Assembly (NCBI RefSeq): GCF_025152745.1
Contig: NZ_CP104040.1
Coordinates: forward strand, 248,001 to 312,000
From: Rhizobium sp. WSM4643
GTDB taxonomy: Bacteria > Pseudomonadota > Alphaproteobacteria > Rhizobiales > Rhizobiaceae
Direction: 5' to 3'
DNA length: 64,000 nt
The position numbers and the translations under genes were made by a program. Below are positions 51,849-60,845 of this stretch, piece after piece. The notes below the pieces were generated by a model. It was not told the origin of the DNA and ran no database searches. It was given only the letters and a program-made list of their open reading frames with translations. Numbering within the stretch: position 1 is the stretch's first letter; each line of letters begins with the position of its first letter.

Positions 51849-51873
51849 AACTGATGAGGGATGGAAAGGTTCC
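51849..51873 (-). promoter_or_regulatory. EcfG-like promoter of the Ku operon (one mismatch)
   Basis: On the minus strand GGAACC begins at 51873, and AGTT lies 16 bases after GGAAC at 51852-51849. The -10 differs from CGTT by one base. It is 41 bases before the start at 51808. Confidence 0.55.
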
Positions 51874-51953
51874 GAATCCGATGGGCGGGCCATTGCCATT
51901 GCCGCGCTGGGCGGAAATCACCATCTGCAGGATATTCGCAAGAGGATTTCAAC

Positions 51954-52382
51954 ATGGCCGATCTCAAGGCTCGTCCCCGCCCGACCGGCGCTACCGCCGT
52001 TCTCGGCCGTACCGGTTTCCCGCACGTCACTTCCGCCACCAAGGGCGAAATCGACATCGTCACCGCGCCGTCACAGCAGGGTTTTAATCCGCTCGATCTG
52101 CTCTATTCCTCGCTCTCGGCCTGCCTGGTGCTCAGCGCCCGCATCGCCGCCAGCCAGATGGGCATTCTCGACAAGATCAGCGAGATCACTGCCGAGGTCA
52201 CCGGCGAGAAGGCGGCGGAAGGCCTTTCGCGCGTCGCCAAGTTCAACATCGCCTTTTCCATCAAGGGCGATATCGATGAGGAAACCCGGCAGAAAATCGC
52301 CCATGCCGCCGAAGACGAGATCTGCACGGTGAGCAACACCATCCGCGGCGATCCAGAGTTCTCGACGACGATATCGGGCTAA
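51954..52382 (+). CDS. OsmC-family protein
   Basis: A 142-residue protein of the OsmC/Ohr superfamily: FNPLDLLYSSLSACLVLSARIAASQMGI carries one redox-type Cys, and EDEICTVSNTI the second, so it could reduce organic peroxides. Sequence is closer to OsmC-like than to Ohr. ATG 51954 follows AAGAGG. It is divergent from the EcfG promoter region of the Ku operon; no EcfG match was found on its own strand. Confidence 0.87.
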   Translation: MADLKARPRPTGATAVLGRTGFPHVTSATKGEIDIVTAPSQQGFNPLDLLYSSLSACLVLSARIAASQMGILDKISEITAEVTGEKAAEGLSRVAKFNIAFSIKGDIDEETRQKIAHAAEDEICTVSNTIRGDPEFSTTISG

Positions 52383-52462
52383 ATCTACATAATAATTATA
52401 GACAACTGGGGAGGAGGATTGCGTGACCATTGCCCCGCTTCTATGCTCGGGCATCGAAAGCA

Positions 52463-53914
52463 ATGATCCCGGCCACCATGCAGCCCAAGCCTCTCCCGAC
52501 GTCTGAACAGCCCGTCGTCGCCATCATCGGCGGCGGTGTCTCTGGCGCCGGCGTCGCCTATCATCTCGCGAGAGCCAACTGCGGCGAGCGCCCTGCCATC
52601 GTGGTCTTCGAGCCGCGCGCCGAGCTCGGCCACGGCCTTGCCTATGACACTGCCGATCCGGCCCACCGCATCAATGTTCCTGCCGCCAAGATGAGCCTGC
52701 AGCCCGACGACCTGGGGGAATTCCAGGCCTGGATCGAAGCCCGCAACGCCGTCGCCGACGACCCTGAGGCCAAGCAGCCCGAGGGCCTGCTCTTCCCCCG
52801 GCGCCGGCTGTTCGGCGATTATGTCGCCTCGCTGCTGAAGCCGCTGCTGGAAGACGGTGCCGTGCGTCATTGCCGCGCCGCAGTGACTGGGGTCGAGCGC
52901 GGTGCCGGCCGCTGGTCGATCCTCGACGACAGAGGCGGCGTGACGGAGGCCGATATTGTCGCGATCGCCACCAGCCATCCGCCGCCCGTAGCCCCCGGCC
53001 GGCTTGCAAGCCGGCTTGCGGCCCATCCCCGTTTCATCGCCGATACCACCAAGCCCGGCGCGCTCGAGGTGATCCGTCCGCATGATCGGGTGCTGGTCAT
53101 CGGCAACGGCCTGACGGCTGCCGATGTCATTGCCTCGCTTGCTGGGCGCGGGCATGACGGTCCGGTAACCGCGATTTCGCGCCGCGGTCTGCGGTCTCGC
53201 GGGCATGCGCCGGTGCCGCAGCAGCTCTTCGGCGATTTCGTCTCCGATGCGACCCATTCCGCCGTGTCGCTGCTGAGAGGGATCCGCGCCGCCATAAAAG
53301 CCGCGAAGGAAGAGGGCATAAGCTGGCATGGCGTGATCGACCAGGTGCGGGCGCAGGGATACGATCTCTGGCACGTGCTGCCGGTTGCCGAACGACGCCG
53401 CCTCGTGCGCCATCTGCGTCCCTATTGGGACGTGCACCGTTTCCGTATCGCCCCGCAGGTCGAGGCCGTGCTCGACGCGGCGATTGCCTCGGGCCGCCTC
53501 GATATCCTGGCCGGCTCGGTCGCCGATGCCCGCATCGAAGGCGAGTTCATGCTTTGCATCCTGCAGCCGCGTCATCAGCGCCAGCCGTTGGAGCGGCGCT
53601 ATGACGCCGTCGTCGTCACCACCGGCCCGGCGCATGGCGGCATTCTCGAAACCCAGCCCTGGCTCGCCGCACTCGCGGCAAGCGGTCACCTGTCGCTTGA
53701 TCCCACCGGCCTCGGGCTTGCCTGCACCGAGCGTTCTGAGGCGATCGGCCCGTCGGGAACGACAGACCCTTCGCTGCTGATCTCCGGCCCGCTGGCGCGC
53801 GGCACCTTCGGCGAGCTGATGGGACTGCCGCAGGTGACCGAGCATGCCTTCTTCGTCGCCGGCGAGATCGCCGAAAAGCTACGGACGAGCGCGACGAATA
53901 GGCATCCCGCCTGA
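52463..53914 (+). CDS. FAD/NAD(P)-binding oxidoreductase
   Basis: A 483-residue flavoprotein. The N-terminal FAD motif is AIIGGGVSGAGVAYHLAR, a second dinucleotide motif is VLVIGNGLTAADVIASLAG, and the GLAYDTADPAHRINVPA segment is typical of the FAD-NAD(P)-binding family that includes hydroxylating and SidA-related enzymes. Substrate unknown. The start is unclear: a strong AGGAGG (52412-52417) serves a GTG at 52423 in another frame that stops after 27 codons, and in this frame TTG 52430, ATG 52463 or ATG 52478 are possible. I chose ATG 52463 because it places the FAD motif near the N-terminus. Confidence 0.83.
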   Translation: MIPATMQPKPLPTSEQPVVAIIGGGVSGAGVAYHLARANCGERPAIVVFEPRAELGHGLAYDTADPAHRINVPAAKMSLQPDDLGEFQAWIEARNAVADDPEAKQPEGLLFPRRRLFGDYVASLLKPLLEDGAVRHCRAAVTGVERGAGRWSILDDRGGVTEADIVAIATSHPPPVAPGRLASRLAAHPRFIADTTKPGALEVIRPHDRVLVIGNGLTAADVIASLAGRGHDGPVTAISRRGLRSRGHAPVPQQLFGDFVSDATHSAVSLLRGIRAAIKAAKEEGISWHGVIDQVRAQGYDLWHVLPVAERRRLVRHLRPYWDVHRFRIAPQVEAVLDAAIASGRLDILAGSVADARIEGEFMLCILQPRHQRQPLERRYDAVVVTTGPAHGGILETQPWLAALAASGHLSLDPTGLGLACTERSEAIGPSGTTDPSLLISGPLARGTFGELMGLPQVTEHAFFVAGEIAEKLRTSATNRHPA

Positions 53915-53983
53915 TTCTCCACCAATATGTCGCTCTTCGACTGTCCGCGGTGATCGACTTCTGATAGTCACTCGGCCACTACT

Positions 53984-54085
53984 GCATAATTCCTTAAATC
54001 GGAATCGATTTAAGGATAAAATTATGCAGCAATTTTAAGTGTTACAGCGTCCTTTGCGCGTCTGGAAAGACGCGCGGCGCTGTAA
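53984..54085. repeat. Full-length Rhizobium palindromic repeat
   Basis: Two nested palindromes. The first, GCATAATT...CCTTAAATCG / CGATTTAAGG...AATTATGC, is at 53984-54027. The second, in the opposite sense to the 63812 copy, is CAGCGTCCTTTGCGCGTCTGG / AAAGACGCGCGGCGCTG at 54043-54081. It lies between two genes on the same strand; the EamA gene starts 45 bases later. Confidence 0.7.
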
Positions 54086-54129
54086 TATCCCGCCGGCCCG
54101 GCATTCGGGCGACCACAAATATCGAGATC

Positions 54130-55035
54130 ATGTCGCAGGCTGCCTCCACCCTTTCCGAAGCCCCGCCTTCCAATCGTTTCGCCCTTGCGTCGCTTCTTCT
54201 CGGCGGGGCGGCGATCGGCGGCTCGCCGATCTTCGTCAGGCTGTCTGAGGTCGGCCCGATGGCGACGGCCTTCTGGCGCGTGGCGCTGGCGCTGATCCCG
54301 ATCGTCATCGTCTCGCTCATGAAGAAGGATTCGGGGCCGAAGCCGCAAAGCCTTTCCGACTATGGCATGCTGGTCCTGCCAGGCGTGATGTTGGCGCTCG
54401 ACCTCGGCGCCTGGCATCTTTCGCTCACCATGACGTCGGTCGCCAACGCAACGCTGCTTGCCAACCTCGCACCGGTTTTCGTTACGCTGATCGCTTTCCT
54501 CTTTTTCAGCGCGAGGATCAGCCGCATCTTCCTGTTCGGGCTTGTCCTGGCGCTGTCAGGCGTCGTCATCCTGAAGGGCGGACCGGCAGCCATCGGCAAT
54601 GGCGACCTCCGCGGCGACGGCATCGCGATGATCGCCGCCTTCTTCTATGCCTGCTACATCCTTGCGATCGGCAGGCTGCGCAGCCGCTTCGATACCATCC
54701 GCATCATGTTGTGGAGCACGGCATCGGCTGCCGCCTTCATCTTTCCGGTCGGCTTCTTCTACGAAGGTCACATGCTGCCCGCGACCGCCTATGGCTGGTC
54801 GATCGTCTTCGGCCTCGCCTTTATCAGCCATGCGGGCGGGCAGGTGGCGATCACCTATGCGCTCGCCTATCTGCCGCCAGCCTTCTCCTCGCTGACACTG
54901 CTGCTGCAGCCGGTGGTCGCGGCCATCCTTGCCTGGGCGCTGCTCAACGAGGCGATCGGGACGATGCAGGCGCTCGGCGGCGCCGTGGTGCTTGCCGGCA
55001 TCATGGTTGCCCGGACATCCCGCGTTCAGGTGTGA
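54130..55035 (+). CDS. EamA/DMT-family transporter
   Basis: A 301-residue inner-membrane protein with about ten helices arranged as two EamA repeats (first: GGAAIGGSPIFVRLSEVGPMATAFWRVALALIPI; second: IIAAFFYACYILAIGRLRSRF, with the SLTLLLQPVVAAILAWALLNE loop). DMT exporters move amino acids or metabolites. No local gene suggests a substrate. It converges with the fusion enzyme gene 15 bases downstream. Confidence 0.9.
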   Translation: MSQAASTLSEAPPSNRFALASLLLGGAAIGGSPIFVRLSEVGPMATAFWRVALALIPIVIVSLMKKDSGPKPQSLSDYGMLVLPGVMLALDLGAWHLSLTMTSVANATLLANLAPVFVTLIAFLFFSARISRIFLFGLVLALSGVVILKGGPAAIGNGDLRGDGIAMIAAFFYACYILAIGRLRSRFDTIRIMLWSTASAAAFIFPVGFFYEGHMLPATAYGWSIVFGLAFISHAGGQVAITYALAYLPPAFSSLTLLLQPVVAAILAWALLNEAIGTMQALGGAVVLAGIMVARTSRVQV

Positions 55036-55050
55036 AGCCGAGCCCGATCG

Positions 55051-56607
55051 TCAGCGATTTTCCTGCAGCAGCCATTTCTGGATGATCGGCACATCGGCAT
55101 CACCGAGATCGTGGCCGCCGGGGATGACGTCGGAATCGACGGTGGCGCCCGAACTCTTCAGCCTCTCCTCCAACTCGCTCGCATATTTGCCGTAGGCATC
55201 CGTCTTGCCGCTGATGACGAGCAGGTCTGTGCCCTTCAGATCGGCATGCGGATAGTCGCTGAGAACGGGCATGGAGCGCAGCAGCACCGCCTTATGAACC
55301 AGGTTTGGATGCAGATAGAGCAGCGAGTTCAAAAGATTGGCGCCATTGGAGTAGCCGACATAGACGACCTTATCAGGATCGAGCCCGTAGGATTTGACGG
55401 CCCCCTCGATGAAGGCGGCAAAGGCCTCGGCCTCGGTCTTGATGTCGTTCTGGTCGAAGGAAAAGGGGGTAATGCGCTTGTACCAGCGCGGAAAACCTTC
55501 CTCCGTCGCCCGGCCGCGCACGCCGAGCAGCGTTGCCCGCGGCGCCACCTTGTTCAAGAGCGGCATCAGCGTCGTCTCATTGCCGCCGGATCCGTGCAGG
55601 AGCACGAAGACGCTGCCGTCTGGGTCGGGGGGCGTATAGAAGCGATGGACGAATGGCAGCTCGCGATAATTGATGCGCGGCTGGCCGGGCATTGAAAATT
55701 GCGGCAGCATCACCTTCAGGTCATGGAGATTGGTGATGGCTTCGGGTGGCGCGAACAGCTTGCCCCCGAGGGCGGCGTGCTCTTCGTCCACGGTCATGCC
55801 GGGTTTGTCGGTCGCAAGCTCCACCAGCGTGCCGCCAGGCTCGCGGGCATAAAGCGAGCGGAAATATTTGCGGTCGTGCATGTTGGTCGGTGACGCGTCG
55901 GTCGCCTCGAGCGCCTTGCGCACCGAAAGCAGCGTCTCCTCGTCGGCGGCGCGGAAGGCGACGTGATCGACCGTGCCGGTGCCCGGCGCGCCGGACCAGA
56001 AGCCGCGAGCATCGCGCACGTCGATGATGTCGCCGGACTGCGACACCAGCCTGTCGATCGTGCCGCGGTTGGCCTGGAAACGGTAACCGAAATGGCTCTC
56101 GATGAAGCTGCGGCTTTCGGCGGGCTTCTCCGTCAGCATGGTCGCGCCACGAACGCGCTGGATGGCATGCTCGACCGGGATCGAGGCGCCATCCCAGGCG
56201 GCCGGCGATACCAGGTTCTTTGCGCCTGCGAGCTTGAGGATGATGTTGTCGGGGTCCTTCAGCCGCAGCACAGGCTCGCCGAATTCGTCGGCCGGTCCTT
56301 CCGAACGCAGGCCGAAGCTCATGGCGCGCGTCAGCCAGTAGCCGATGCTGGCGGGGTTTATCGACAGCGATATTTCGCTGATCTGGCCATAGCCGGCCCG
56401 GCCGGGCGCACCATCTTCCCAGGCGAGGAAGGTCAGCAGAGAACCTGGTGTCCCTGCAGCATCGCCATAGAAAAGATGAAGTTGCGCCGTGTCCTCGTAA
56501 CCGGCCGTCTGCTTGACGAGCCGCATGCCGAGAAATCCAGCGTAGAAGTCCACGTTCGCCTGCACCTTGCGGGTGACGGCCGTGACGTGATGTATGCCTG
56601 ATACCAT
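55051..56607 (-). CDS. Fusion of ring-cleaving dioxygenase (VOC) and carboxylesterase
   Basis: A 518-residue bifunctional protein. Residues 1-310 are a double vicinal-oxygen-chelate domain like MhqO/MhqA-type ring-cleaving dioxygenases: GIHHVTAVTRKVQANVDFY with a metal His, VDHVAFRAADEE with the second and GGTLVELATDKPG with a Glu. Residues 320-518 are an alpha/beta hydrolase like MhqD: FVLLHGSGGNE, GYSNGAN (Ser), GKTDAYG (Asp) and PGGHDLG (His). In Bacillus these two activities are separate genes of a quinone-stress operon. ATG 56607 follows AGGACTG; the upstream 27 residues of the frame are non-homologous. Expected role: detoxification of catechols or quinones. Confidence 0.87.
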   Translation of the reverse strand: MVSGIHHVTAVTRKVQANVDFYAGFLGMRLVKQTAGYEDTAQLHLFYGDAAGTPGSLLTFLAWEDGAPGRAGYGQISEISLSINPASIGYWLTRAMSFGLRSEGPADEFGEPVLRLKDPDNIILKLAGAKNLVSPAAWDGASIPVEHAIQRVRGATMLTEKPAESRSFIESHFGYRFQANRGTIDRLVSQSGDIIDVRDARGFWSGAPGTGTVDHVAFRAADEETLLSVRKALEATDASPTNMHDRKYFRSLYAREPGGTLVELATDKPGMTVDEEHAALGGKLFAPPEAITNLHDLKVMLPQFSMPGQPRINYRELPFVHRFYTPPDPDGSVFVLLHGSGGNETTLMPLLNKVAPRATLLGVRGRATEEGFPRWYKRITPFSFDQNDIKTEAEAFAAFIEGAVKSYGLDPDKVVYVGYSNGANLLNSLLYLHPNLVHKAVLLRSMPVLSDYPHADLKGTDLLVISGKTDAYGKYASELEERLKSSGATVDSDVIPGGHDLGDADVPIIQKWLLQENR

Positions 56608-56691
56608 CGAGAGCAGTCCTGATTGAAGCGGCGTCGTCAGGAGCGCCAGTATGAGAGCTGCGAAGGTCATACCGTTGCCAATGACCATCGC

Positions 56692-58287
56692 TTAGTTTTG
56701 TTCCGCACAAAGCGCAAGCGAATCGCCGCGCTGCAACAACTCCAAATGTTCGACATCTTCGAGCGCCTCTTCCAGTTGCTGCAGGGTCGGCGGCTTGACC
56801 ATATAGGCGCGCGCGCCGAGATTTCTGGCCCGCCGCATGTCGCTCTCGTCGCTTGATGTGCTGAGAATGCAGACGGGAATTTGCTTGAGGCGGACATCGG
56901 CTGAAAGCGCATGCAGCACCTCGAACCCGTCCATGATCGGCATGTTGATGTCGAGCAGCATCAGGTCGATCTGCGGCACATCGGCGATGGCGGCGCGTTC
57001 TTCGAGCAGCCGCATTGCCTCGCGTCCATTGGTGGCGACATGCAGGTTGAAATTCACCTTCTCCCGCCGCATCAGCTTGATCTTCAGAATCTGGATGTCG
57101 GCCGGGCTGTCTTCCACCAGCAGCACTTCGGCCAGCCTGCCCGAACCTTCGCCTGGCTGCTCCGCCGGCCTGGCGCTGTGCGGGATGGCCGATGCGGCAG
57201 GCGGCGTGGACCTCGCCTCGGCGAGCGGCACTTCGAGAATGAAGATGGCGCCCGGCCCGTTTTCTGCCTCGCACCAGATCGAGCCGCCATGCATCTGTGC
57301 GATGCGGCGGCAGATGGCAAGGCCGAGCCCGGTGCCTTCGATGCCGCGGCCGACGAGGCGCTTGAACGGCTGGAAGATCAGCTCGCGATGCTCAGGATCG
57401 ATGCCGGGCCCGTTGTCACGCACGGTGAGGCGGCAGATATCGCCCTGCGCTTCGCCTGCGATGCTGATCTCCGGAACTTTCTGCTCGCAATAGCGGATGG
57501 CATTCGACACCAGGTTCTGCAGAAGCTGGGTCAGCAGCGTCGCATCGCCCATCACCTCCGGCAGCGCCCCGCGGATGATGATGGCGCCACGGCTTTCGGT
57601 CTGCTGACGCAGATTGTCCTCCACTTGGTCGAGCACATCAGAGAGCGAGACCGGCCTGAGCTCCAGTCCGCCGTAGGCCTCGAGCCTGGTGAAACCCGAG
57701 ACCTTGACGATCAGGTCTTCCATATGGTCGGCGGCGCTGAGCACGTAATCGAGCAATTCCCGGTCTTCGGCCGGAAGCGCGGCAGAACCGTGCAGGATGC
57801 GGCTGAAGGATTTGATCGTCCGGAGCGGCTCCTTCAGATCATGGGCCATGGCGCGGGTGAAGATCTCAAGCGATTGCCGCTTCTGCTCCAGCTTTGCTTC
57901 CAGCATGCCGTGCATGATGGCGTTTTGGATGCAGCGATGCAGTGTTTCAGGCGAAAGCGAATCCTTTGTCAGATAGTCGCGCGCTCCGCTCTTCATCACC
58001 TCGACAGCCACGGTTTCGTTGCCCTGGCCGGTCAGCATGATGACGTTGGCGGCAGGATCATCCTCCAGGATATCGGCGAGAACGCCGAGCCCGTCGCGAC
58101 CCGGCAGCGAATAGTCGAGCAGGATGCAGTCCGGCCGTTTCCGTCCGTTCAGTGAAAGGCCCTCTTCGCCCGTCTCCGCCTCCACGACGGTATAGGCAGT
58201 GCTGGAAACGCGGCCCAATATGCGGCGATAGACCTCGCGATCGTCGATGTTGTCGTCGATGATGAGAATGGAGCAGTGTTCCGCCAA
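56692..58287 (-). CDS. Hybrid REC-histidine kinase-REC protein
   Basis: A 531-residue soluble signalling protein. The N-terminal receiver (LIIDDNIDDREVY, phospho-Asp in CILLDYSLPG) is followed by a HisKA region with phospho-His (RAMAHDLKEPLRTIKSFSRIL), an ATPase domain (LVSNAIRYC, RDNGPGID, GTGLGLAICRRI) and a second receiver (LLVEDSPADIQI, Asp in LMLLDINMPIMDG, Lys in YMVKPP). It lacks membrane segments, so the input must arrive through the N-terminal receiver. It is 4 bases downstream of a single-domain receiver gene. Confidence 0.92.
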   Translation of the reverse strand: MAEHCSILIIDDNIDDREVYRRILGRVSSTAYTVVEAETGEEGLSLNGRKRPDCILLDYSLPGRDGLGVLADILEDDPAANVIMLTGQGNETVAVEVMKSGARDYLTKDSLSPETLHRCIQNAIMHGMLEAKLEQKRQSLEIFTRAMAHDLKEPLRTIKSFSRILHGSAALPAEDRELLDYVLSAADHMEDLIVKVSGFTRLEAYGGLELRPVSLSDVLDQVEDNLRQQTESRGAIIIRGALPEVMGDATLLTQLLQNLVSNAIRYCEQKVPEISIAGEAQGDICRLTVRDNGPGIDPEHRELIFQPFKRLVGRGIEGTGLGLAICRRIAQMHGGSIWCEAENGPGAIFILEVPLAEARSTPPAASAIPHSARPAEQPGEGSGRLAEVLLVEDSPADIQILKIKLMRREKVNFNLHVATNGREAMRLLEERAAIADVPQIDLMLLDINMPIMDGFEVLHALSADVRLKQIPVCILSTSSDESDMRRARNLGARAYMVKPPTLQQLEEALEDVEHLELLQRGDSLALCAEQN

Positions 58288-58291
58288 TCTG

Positions 58292-58717
58292 TCAGTCCTC
58301 GAGCGGCAGGATCGCGATTTCGAACCAGTATTCCTTCAGCCGCTGGATCGCGGCGAAGAGCCCGTCGAGATCGACCGGCTTCTGCACATAGGTATTGGCG
58401 CCGAGCGCATAGCAGCCATCGATGTCGCGCTCGTCGTCGGAGGTCGTGAGGATCACCACCGGGATCTTGCGCCAACCGGCGTTCGACTTGATCGCCTCCA
58501 GCGTCTTGCGGCCGTCAAGACCCGGCATGTTGAGATCGAGCAGGATCAGTCCAGGTTTCGGCACCATCGAGGCGAGCATGTCGAGCGCTTCTTGACCGGA
58601 GGCCGCCCAGCGGATCGAGTTGCGCAGGTTGGTGCGTTTGAAGGCGCGCATCGTCGCTTCGAAATCGTCCTCGCTATCCTCGACGATCAGGATCGGTTGC
58701 GTGTCACGCTGCTGCAT
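58292..58717 (-). CDS. Single-domain response regulator (Rcp1-like)
   Basis: A 141-residue receiver: ILIVEDSEDDFEATMRAF, phospho-Asp in LILLDLNMPGLDG, Thr in ILTTSDDE and Lys in VQKPVDL. Single receivers of this type serve phytochrome-like or PAS kinases. ATG 58717 overlaps the end of the kinase gene by 14 bases, and the following hybrid kinase gene starts 4 bases after it, so the three genes form one operon. Confidence 0.93.
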   Translation of the reverse strand: MQQRDTQPILIVEDSEDDFEATMRAFKRTNLRNSIRWAASGQEALDMLASMVPKPGLILLDLNMPGLDGRKTLEAIKSNAGWRKIPVVILTTSDDERDIDGCYALGANTYVQKPVDLDGLFAAIQRLKEYWFEIAILPLED

Positions 58718-60845
58718 TCTGCCCCTCGCGCTTTTTTCCCAGGGTGAAATAAAATGTCGTGCCGGTGCCGACTTCGGATTCCAGCCAGATATCGCCGTTG
58801 TGCCGCGCGATGATCTTGCGGACGAAGGTAAGGCCTGCTCCGGTGCCGTCGTCGGAATCCTGCGACTTTTCCAGCCGCTTGAAAATGCGGAAAATATCCT
58901 CGTGGAATTCCTGCGGAATGCCCTTGCCGTTATCCTTAACGAAAAACACGTTGCGGGCAACCGTGCCGTCCTTGCCGACGAACCGATCGAGGTAACCGAT
59001 CGAGACGAGCGGCGCCGGCTTGTCATTGTATTTGATCGCATTGGTGATGAGATTGCGGAAGACTTCGGTCAGCCGCGGCGCGTCGCAGACCACCTCCGGC
59101 AGCCGGCCGTCGATGATGACCTTGGCATGCCGCTCCTCCAGCAACAGCTCCATGGTTGCGACGACGTCCTTGACGATCAGGCCGATATCGGTGCGTTTGA
59201 CCGCCAGTTGCTGCCGCCCGAGCCGGGAGAAATAAAGAAGGTCGTTGACGAGTTTCTCCATGCGCTGGCTGAGGCGCACGAGCCGGTTCAGCCGGCGCAC
59301 GCCGTCCTCGTCGAGCTTGTCTTCATAGTCCTCCAGGAGGAAGCGGGAATGGTTGTGCAGGCCGCGCAGCGGTTCCTTGAGATCATGCGAGGCGATATAG
59401 GCGAATTCATCGAGGTCGTGGTTGCTGCGCTCGAGCTCGGCCGTATAGGCCTCGAGCTGGGAAAGCGTCGTTTTCATCCGTTCTTCCTGGCGGACGCGTT
59501 CGCTGATGTCGCGCACGATACCGACAAAGGTCTTCGTTTGGCCGGTGACGACTGCGCTGATGGAAACATCGATCGGAAAGACGATGCCGTTCTTGCGTCG
59601 TCCGGAAACCGTGCGGGTCGTGCCGATGATGCGCTCCTCGCCGGTCTGCCGGTAATGGGCGAGGTAGCCGTCGTGCTCGGAATGGTAGGGTTCGGGCATC
59701 AGCATCTTGATGTTTTTGCCGATCGTCTCCTGCGGGGAGTAACCGAACATGCTTTCAGCCGCCGGATTGAAATTCTTGACCGTTCCACGCTCGTCGATGA
59801 CGACGACGGCATCAGGAGTACCGCGCACTAGCGCGCCGAAGCGGACGCGCTCGCTTTCCAGGTTATAGTTGTTGCGCATGAAATAGAAGACGAGGATCGC
59901 GATCAGCCAAAGCGTGGCAGCCGTAATAGTGCGGTTGGCGATTTCCTGCCAGAACGCCGTCTCGTTGTGCTTGACGGCGAAGAAGCCGAGCATCAGGAGC
60001 ACGGTGCAGGCAAAGGCGAAGAAAAGCGGCGCATTTCTGTTTCCGAACCAGAGGGCCGTCAACACCAGCGGCACGTAGAGAATGCCGTTGGCAACACCCA
60101 GCGGCGTATAAAGATCGACAAGAATGCCAGTGAAGCAGACCGCAGCCGGGATCCACAGCGGGATCTGCGCCCGGTTTGTCGGCTGCATCCACCAGGAGCG
60201 GGCGAGAAGCCCCGAGCCGAAGATCACTATGCCGATCGCCGTATGCAGCGCCATCGCCGCGTAGGGTCCCCAGCGGTAGCCCTGTTCGGCATCGGTGACA
60301 TAGCCGGCCAGCGCGATCATGCCGAGCGTGATGACGACATAGCTCGTCAGTTCCTGCATCACTTGGCTTATCGACTTCTCCATGTGGAGCGAGAGCAGCA
60401 GCGAAAGATTGGCGATCAGGAAGACCAAAGCGGTGTTCGGCCCCATGCCGCCGCCGATCTTGGCGATGAAATCGGGCGGAACCAGGAAGCGCGTGATCGA
60501 CATGTCGACATTGTGAAAAGCCCGCCCGATGGTGACGATTTCCACGAGCCGGGCCGCAGCGATCGCTGCCGCAAGCCCCGCCAGGATCGTTGCCGTTACG
60601 CGAAAACGGCGGGCCGCCAGTGTCGAGGCGGCAAGCCCCACGCCGGAAAGCACGAAGCAGAGAGCAGTGTTGAAGGCCATCGACGGAAAGCCGGGAACCA
60701 GCGAAATGACAATCTCGACCTGCAGTAGCCAGCCGGCAAGGGCCGTCACCCCGAGAAGGAACATCAGGCAGCCGACCGCAATCGCAAAGGCACGGTAGTG
60801 CCGCCTTGGCTGGTCCTGCAGGTCCACGTTGCCCTGATCCTGCAC
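58704..60845 (-). CDS. Membrane sensor histidine kinase with FixL-like PAS domain
   Basis: A 713-residue kinase. About eight membrane helices span residues 20-330. A PAS domain follows, with AAESMFGYSPQETIGKNIKMLMPEP, SEHDGYLAHY and IIGTTRTVSGRRKNG, matching the FixL heme PAS in the His position (EHDGYL) and the Arg of GTTRTVSG. HisKA (HDLKEPLRGLHNHSRFL) and ATPase (NLITNAIKYN, VKDNGKGIPQ, GAGLTFVRKI) regions are intact. The start is GTG 60845, 8 bases after AAGGAGGAG; the upstream frame to 61025 is non-coding. It is divergent from a single-receiver gene at 61039. Confidence 0.9.
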   Translation of the reverse strand: MQDQGNVDLQDQPRRHYRAFAIAVGCLMFLLGVTALAGWLLQVEIVISLVPGFPSMAFNTALCFVLSGVGLAASTLAARRFRVTATILAGLAAAIAAARLVEIVTIGRAFHNVDMSITRFLVPPDFIAKIGGGMGPNTALVFLIANLSLLLSLHMEKSISQVMQELTSYVVITLGMIALAGYVTDAEQGYRWGPYAAMALHTAIGIVIFGSGLLARSWWMQPTNRAQIPLWIPAAVCFTGILVDLYTPLGVANGILYVPLVLTALWFGNRNAPLFFAFACTVLLMLGFFAVKHNETAFWQEIANRTITAATLWLIAILVFYFMRNNYNLESERVRFGALVRGTPDAVVVIDERGTVKNFNPAAESMFGYSPQETIGKNIKMLMPEPYHSEHDGYLAHYRQTGEERIIGTTRTVSGRRKNGIVFPIDVSISAVVTGQTKTFVGIVRDISERVRQEERMKTTLSQLEAYTAELERSNHDLDEFAYIASHDLKEPLRGLHNHSRFLLEDYEDKLDEDGVRRLNRLVRLSQRMEKLVNDLLYFSRLGRQQLAVKRTDIGLIVKDVVATMELLLEERHAKVIIDGRLPEVVCDAPRLTEVFRNLITNAIKYNDKPAPLVSIGYLDRFVGKDGTVARNVFFVKDNGKGIPQEFHEDIFRIFKRLEKSQDSDDGTGAGLTFVRKIIARHNGDIWLESEVGTGTTFYFTLGKKREGQNAAA

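Noticed and set aside
52385..53845. A 486-residue minus-strand frame opposite the flavoprotein
   Set aside because: Antisense to a clear FAD/NAD protein; composition typical of a shadow frame.
55721..57274. A 517-residue minus-strand frame spanning the fusion enzyme and hybrid kinase
   Set aside because: It overlaps two well-supported genes in another frame and is Arg/Ala-rich without motifs.
58620..59831. A 403-residue plus-strand frame opposite the FixL-like kinase
   Set aside because: Antisense to conserved kinase motifs; no ribosome site or domain.
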